DNA of 16,036 nt from Succinatimonas sp. UBA6849 (lineage in GTDB: Bacteria; Pseudomonadota; Gammaproteobacteria; Enterobacterales; Succinivibrionaceae): positions 1-16,036 of the forward strand of contig DKDL01000095.1 of NCBI GenBank assembly GCA_002449335.1. Reading direction: 5' to 3'. Under the pieces are notes generated by a model. That model did not search any database. It was not told the origin of the DNA and was given only the letters and a program-made list of their open reading frames with translations. This document shows positions 13,090 to 16,036 of this stretch, piece by piece (positions within the stretch are counted from its first letter, which is position 1; every line of letters starts with the position of its first letter). Made by a program: the position numbers and the translations under genes.

Positions 13090-15027
13090 ATGATCCGTAA
13101 CCAGGTAAACAACACTAATCAGGATCTTTATATGAGAGTATCTCTAGATAAAGCTGTAAAGGCAATCTACTCAAATGTGAAGTTAGAACAAATCATAAAT
13201 GAAGCTATTGCCAATTCGATAGATGCCAATGCCACATCAATACAGATTGAAATAACAGGTAAGCTACCTTCATCTAAGAATGGAAATATTCAAAATTTAG
13301 GTATTACCATTAAAGATAATGGTAATGGTTTTACTGAACAGTCTCTTAAGCGATTTATCACTCTCTACGATCCTCAGGATGATTTTCATAAAGGTGTTGG
13401 AAGATTAGCCTTTAAAAGAGCATTTAAAAAGGTTCAGATAGAAAGTGTTAATGTCAATAATGGAGAAGTTGAATTTGAGTTTAATGACAAACTTGAATTG
13501 GAAAAAATTAAAAACAACGATGGTAGTAACAAAGAACAATGCACTGTTATCTCTCTATCAGATCCTGTAAGTGATATTCAAAATATCAAAACGAGTAACT
13601 TTAGCAAAGAGTATTTAAAAAATGCTGTGCTAAAAGAGTTCTTTGTAACTTTGCTCAGCTTAAAGCAAAACAAGAAAGATATTACAATATCCATAACAAC
13701 AAATTTTGTTGAGGAAAACTCATTAAACAAAAGAACTCCAATCACAACTTTAATCACATGCGCTGATATACCTGATCTTAATGCTACAAATCTAAATCTT
13801 GACACTCCAGTAATAAATAATGTCAAATCTTACCAGTGTTTTTATCAATTTGCTTCAAAAGCCATAGAGGATGGATATAGCTTTATTGCAATCAGTGTTG
13901 ATAATAGAAGTGTTCAACTAGATGAACTTAAAAATGCCTCTTTTGCTGGTCAAAGATGTATTTTTATTGTTTATGATGAAATATCAGATACTAAAACCGA
14001 TGTATGTAGAACAATACCTACTTTTAAGAATCCAAAAATAAAAAGTGATCTACAAAAGGCTATTACTGAGAAAATTAACTCTTTGGCGATCAGTGAAATT
14101 AAGGATTTTAAGATAAAATCTGAAAAGTCATATTTAGACTTGGTAGAACAGAAACCATTTATTGCCAACTTTGTTGATAAAGATAAATTTGGCTTGTTCC
14201 AGGTTGATGATATCGAGAAGGAAGCATATAAAAAACAAATGGAAGCTAGAATGAGGTTCTTTGATATGGATGTAAAATCCATGTCAGAAACTGAATTTGC
14301 CAAAAGATATGCTTTTGCCAAAGACATATTTGCTGAATATGTAATGAGCAGATTTAAGGTTCTTGAATTTATTAAGTCAACTAATGAAAAAGACAAAGAA
14401 TCAGTAATTCATAACTTGTTAGTTAAGCAACGGGCGGTTATTGAGTCCGAAAAAGAAAACATCTCTTGCATGAATAATCTGTGGCTTTTTGATGAGCGTT
14501 TTTCTACTTTTGATTACATATACAGTGATAAGACAATATCTGATCTCTATCAGAGAATGGAAAAATCAAAATTGATTAATTCTTATGAAAAGCAGAACAG
14601 ACCTGATATTGCAATAGCTTTTTCAGATGATCCTAAAAAACATGAAGTAAGTTTAGATTTAGTAATCATTGAGATTAAAAAGAGAAACTCTGATTATAGT
14701 TCAATCTCAAGTCTAGATACTGAATTATCCAATAGTGCAAGAGCTTTTGCATCTTACTTTAAAAAAGTAAATAGAATTTGGTATTACGGTGTCGCGGATA
14801 TAAAAGATGAATATGTTGGACAGATAAGGACTGCCAAGTATGTACCATTGTTCTCAAAAGGAAAGTGCTTCTGCAAAACAACAGATGTATACGATACACT
14901 TGGAAATAATGTAATAACAAAAGCTGATTTTTACCTACTAGATTATTCGGCTGTCTTAAATGATGCAGAAGCAAGACTACAGTCATTTAAAAGAGTTTTG
15001 TTAAAAGCTTTTAAGGGTAAAATTTAG
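13090..15027 (+). CDS. GHKL (MORC/Hsp90-type) ATPase fused to PD-(D/E)XK nuclease
   Basis: The N-terminal ATPase has all three diagnostic blocks: the N box NEAIANSIDANA (Glu38, Asn42, Asp45), the G1 box IKDNGNGF (Asp76, Gly78, Gly80) and the G2 box KGVGRLAFK (102-109). A middle region follows (about 160-450). A late LWLFDERFSTFDYIYSDK block is typical of stand-alone prokaryotic GHKL proteins. The C-terminus holds a nuclease core, RPDIAIAF (Asp506) and VIIEIKK (Glu528, Lys530). Bacterial GHKL ATPases of this class are associated with restriction-modification and defence. At 645 aa it appears intact. It stands alone between the early operon and the BRO gene, has a separate short upstream gap, and is more AT-rich than its neighbours, so it is probably cargo giving the lysogen resistance to other phages. 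Confidence 0.8.
   Translation: MIRNQVNNTNQDLYMRVSLDKAVKAIYSNVKLEQIINEAIANSIDANATSIQIEITGKLPSSKNGNIQNLGITIKDNGNGFTEQSLKRFITLYDPQDDFHKGVGRLAFKRAFKKVQIESVNVNNGEVEFEFNDKLELEKIKNNDGSNKEQCTVISLSDPVSDIQNIKTSNFSKEYLKNAVLKEFFVTLLSLKQNKKDITISITTNFVEENSLNKRTPITTLITCADIPDLNATNLNLDTPVINNVKSYQCFYQFASKAIEDGYSFIAISVDNRSVQLDELKNASFAGQRCIFIVYDEISDTKTDVCRTIPTFKNPKIKSDLQKAITEKINSLAISEIKDFKIKSEKSYLDLVEQKPFIANFVDKDKFGLFQVDDIEKEAYKKQMEARMRFFDMDVKSMSETEFAKRYAFAKDIFAEYVMSRFKVLEFIKSTNEKDKESVIHNLLVKQRAVIESEKENISCMNNLWLFDERFSTFDYIYSDKTISDLYQRMEKSKLINSYEKQNRPDIAIAFSDDPKKHEVSLDLVIIEIKKRNSDYSSISSLDTELSNSARAFASYFKKVNRIWYYGVADIKDEYVGQIRTAKYVPLFSKGKCFCKTTDVYDTLGNNVITKADFYLLDYSAVLNDAEARLQSFKRVLLKAFKGKI
14850..14885 (+). repeat. 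36-bp direct repeat, copy 1 (inside the GHKL gene)
   Basis: The stretch encodes FSKGKCFCKTTD in the nuclease domain and recurs exactly 200 bp later at 15050-15085 with two mismatches. See the copy downstream. Confidence 0.85.
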
Positions 15028-15049
15028 TGATTTCAATCATACTTTCATA

Positions 15050-15085
15050 GTTCTCAACAGGAAAGTGTTTCTGCAAAACAACAGA
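15050..15085 (+). repeat. 36-bp direct repeat, copy 2: remnant of a related gene's 3' end
   Basis: This noncoding copy begins 23 bp after the GHKL stop. In the same frame it would encode FSTGKCFCKTTE before a stop, very close to the intact gene's FSKGKCFCKTTD. It is best read as a leftover of a diverged homologue, marking a replacement or insertion event at this spot. Confidence 0.7.
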
Positions 15086-15116
15086 GTGATATAGAAAAGA
15101 TCAACTTTAAGTAATT

Positions 15117-15146
15117 TTGACCTTTCACCAAAATCTGCGCTATACT
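15117..15146 (+). promoter_or_regulatory. Strong promoter of the antirepressor leader RNA
   Basis: TTGACC (15117-15122), an 18-bp spacer and TATACT (15141-15146), start near 15151. CTGCGCTAT around the -10 is shared with the promoter at the left edge (54-82). No TTAG-N6-CTAA operator is near, so it should be active in the lysogen. Confidence 0.7.
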
Positions 15147-15150
15147 ATAG

Positions 15151-15340
15151 ATGTAGCTACAAGCTACCGTGCCTCAAAAACACGACAATAACTAGCGCTG
15201 ACTTGGCGACACACGTCAATCTCACCATATTTAATACACAGTCATTAGACTTCGTGTATCTGCTGCATGGTGGTGTGGTGTGAATATATTGAATAAGCAC
15301 CGCTCGACTAGTTACGAGTTTTTGAGCACCACCGACCCAC
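15151..15340 (+). ncRNA. Structured C4-like antisense/leader RNA upstream of the BRO gene
   Basis: The transcript begins with a perfect hairpin (GTAGCT, ACA, AGCTAC, 15153-15167), followed by the 27-bp block. A further stem pairs CACCAT (15223-15228) with ATGGTG (15267-15272) and encloses ATACACAGTC/GACT-GTGTAT (15234-15259). GTGCCTCAAAAAC (15169-15181) is complementary to GTTTTTGAGCAC (15318-15329) with one bulged C, and AACTAG (15190-15195) to CTAGTT (15308-15313). Two-block complementarity between an upstream RNA and the leader of an antirepressor gene, on the same transcript, is the plan of P1/P7 C4 RNA. The 3' end is a guess; processing rather than termination is likely. It also fills the only gene-free stretch over 300 bases (15028-15384). 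Confidence 0.55.
15164..15190 (+). repeat. 27-bp inverted repeat, right copy
   Basis: Exact reverse complement of 8-34. It contains the main complementarity (15169-15181) to the BRO leader. Confidence 0.9.
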
Positions 15341-15384
15341 TCAAAATGGGTTAATTCAAAAATATATAACTAGGAGACATTATC

Positions 15385-16036
15385 ATGTCTAACTCAAATC
15401 TAACTTCTTACAACTTCCATAACTCAGACATCCGTGTTGAACAGAACGATAAAGGTGAAGTGCTTTTTTGCCTGGCTGATGTATGTGCAAGTTTAAATCT
15501 TACCAATGCTACAGTTATTGCAAATCAAGTTAAAGACGAATTTGGCATCCCTAAGTTAAACTTAGGTGTGGTCACCCGCCCTGACGGCTCAAGAATTGAA
15601 GTTAACTTCATCACTGAGCCACAGCTCTACTTCGTAATGATGAGGTCACGCGCTAAGGTTGCTCGTGAGTTCAGACAATGGATTTGTAATGAAGTGCTTC
15701 CAGAAATTAGAAAACGTGGTGCCTATGTTGGTAACGAAATTAAAAATGAAGTTGCAGACAAGGAAGCTAAAAACTACGATTGGTACATTGGACAGTTAAC
15801 CGAGCTCTTTGAAAAGAACAAGGTAAGTAAAGAGGTATTGGTATCAACTATCAATATTGCTCAGCGAGTTTTTAAAACTGGATATGTTGTAGCTCTAAAG
15901 AACACAGCTGACAATCATGATAAGCCAAAAGCTGATGAGAAAGTAACTCTTACAGAAGATGAGATTACTGCAATTGATCACATGGTTTACTACCATGACA
16001 AGTTTAGACCTGAAACATTAAAGGCTTACAAGAAGA
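15385..16036 (+). CDS. BRO-N domain antirepressor (partial, runs off the end)
   Basis: A BRO-N/Ant-type protein is visible from its ATG at 15385, with TAGGAG eight bases upstream, to the last base (217 codons seen). The BRO-N domain covers about residues 8-115, with the order FHNSDIRVEQNDKGEVLFCLADVC, then NFITEPQLYFVMMRSRAKVA, then REFRQWICNEVLPEIRKRGAY, the typical ending. Past it there is a helical C-terminal part. Phage proteins with this domain act as antirepressors that inactivate CI-type repressors or as DNA-binding regulators. Expression appears to be under the leader RNA just upstream, so that little protein is made in a lysogen. Identification of the domain is firm; the antirepressor role is inferred from family and context. 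Confidence 0.85.
   Translation, partial: MSNSNLTSYNFHNSDIRVEQNDKGEVLFCLADVCASLNLTNATVIANQVKDEFGIPKLNLGVVTRPDGSRIEVNFITEPQLYFVMMRSRAKVAREFRQWICNEVLPEIRKRGAYVGNEIKNEVADKEAKNYDWYIGQLTELFEKNKVSKEVLVSTINIAQRVFKTGYVVALKNTADNHDKPKADEKVTLTEDEITAIDHMVYYHDKFRPETLKAYKK

Noticed and set aside
8..15190. 27-bp inverted repeats as ends of an invertible segment or transposon
   Set aside because: The repeats are embedded at the same place in two promoter-leader units, with no transposase, invertase or target duplication in the window. A duplicated regulatory module explains more.
15267..15296. Nine-codon leader peptide (Icd-like) in the BRO leader
   Set aside because: The ATG has no ribosome binding site and is buried in the predicted stem with 15223-15228; the frame is too short to support.
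15303..15323. Intrinsic terminator before the BRO gene
   Set aside because: The CTCG/CGAG stem is only four base pairs although followed by five T; the T-run is better explained as part of the complementarity with the 27-bp block.

Overview
This window is the lysogeny, early and replication region of a temperate phage, integrated or free. It is AT-rich DNA with Shine-Dalgarno sites of the AAGGAG/GGAG type and tightly packed, often overlapping genes. A CI/LexA-type repressor diverging from a Cro/YdaS-like gene, a lambda-O-like replication gene carrying its own iterons, a Q-like antiterminator and a BRO-type antirepressor together point to a lambdoid-style phage of a low-GC gammaproteobacterium. 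A gut, Succinivibrio-like host is a guess from composition and style; nothing in the window proves it.

Layout. The left arm (1-7139) is read leftward. It starts at a CI-type operator pair (7160-7202) with a 328-aa protein of unknown function and two overlapping or adjacent tiny membrane proteins (47 and 38 aa). An AlpA/excisionase-like gene follows, then a chain of unknown early genes interrupted by a NUMOD4-HNH endonuclease, and finally four genes (223, 51, 207 and 341 aa), two of them membrane proteins. Most of these genes overlap or lie within a few bases of each other. A short rightward unit (7308-7783) has a strong promoter, a 36-aa gene, a GC-rich stem-loop and an XRE regulator.

The immunity region (7784-10102) holds a putative Panacea toxin-antitoxin pair (SocA-like antitoxin plus a three-helix membrane protein), the self-cleaving S24 repressor, and the divergent Cro-like gene. 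Five perfect TTAG-N6-CTAA sites lie at three promoters: the left operon, the TA pair, and the repressor/Cro divergent region. I infer that these are operators of the repressor, so that the lysogenic switch also governs the TA module.

The right arm (10113-16036) is read rightward. A replication initiator carries a putative origin inside its gene (three 15-bp iterons, DnaA-like boxes and an AT-rich block). A DEDDh exonuclease, a Q-like antiterminator and a NUMOD1-like small protein follow. Next is a cargo gene, a GHKL (MORC/Hsp90-type) ATPase fused to a PD-(D/E)XK nuclease, which is a probable phage-defence effector. Last is a 350-nt gene-free stretch with a strong promoter and a structured leader upstream of a BRO-N antirepressor gene, which runs off the window end.

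The most unusual structure is a promoter-hairpin-27-bp module present twice, once at each edge of the window and both pointing outward. At the right edge the 27-bp block is complementary (12 bp with one bulge, plus a second 6-bp block) to the leader just upstream of the BRO gene. That arrangement recalls the C4 antisense RNA of phages P1/P7, which controls antirepressor synthesis. The left copy implies a second, related RNA just outside the window.
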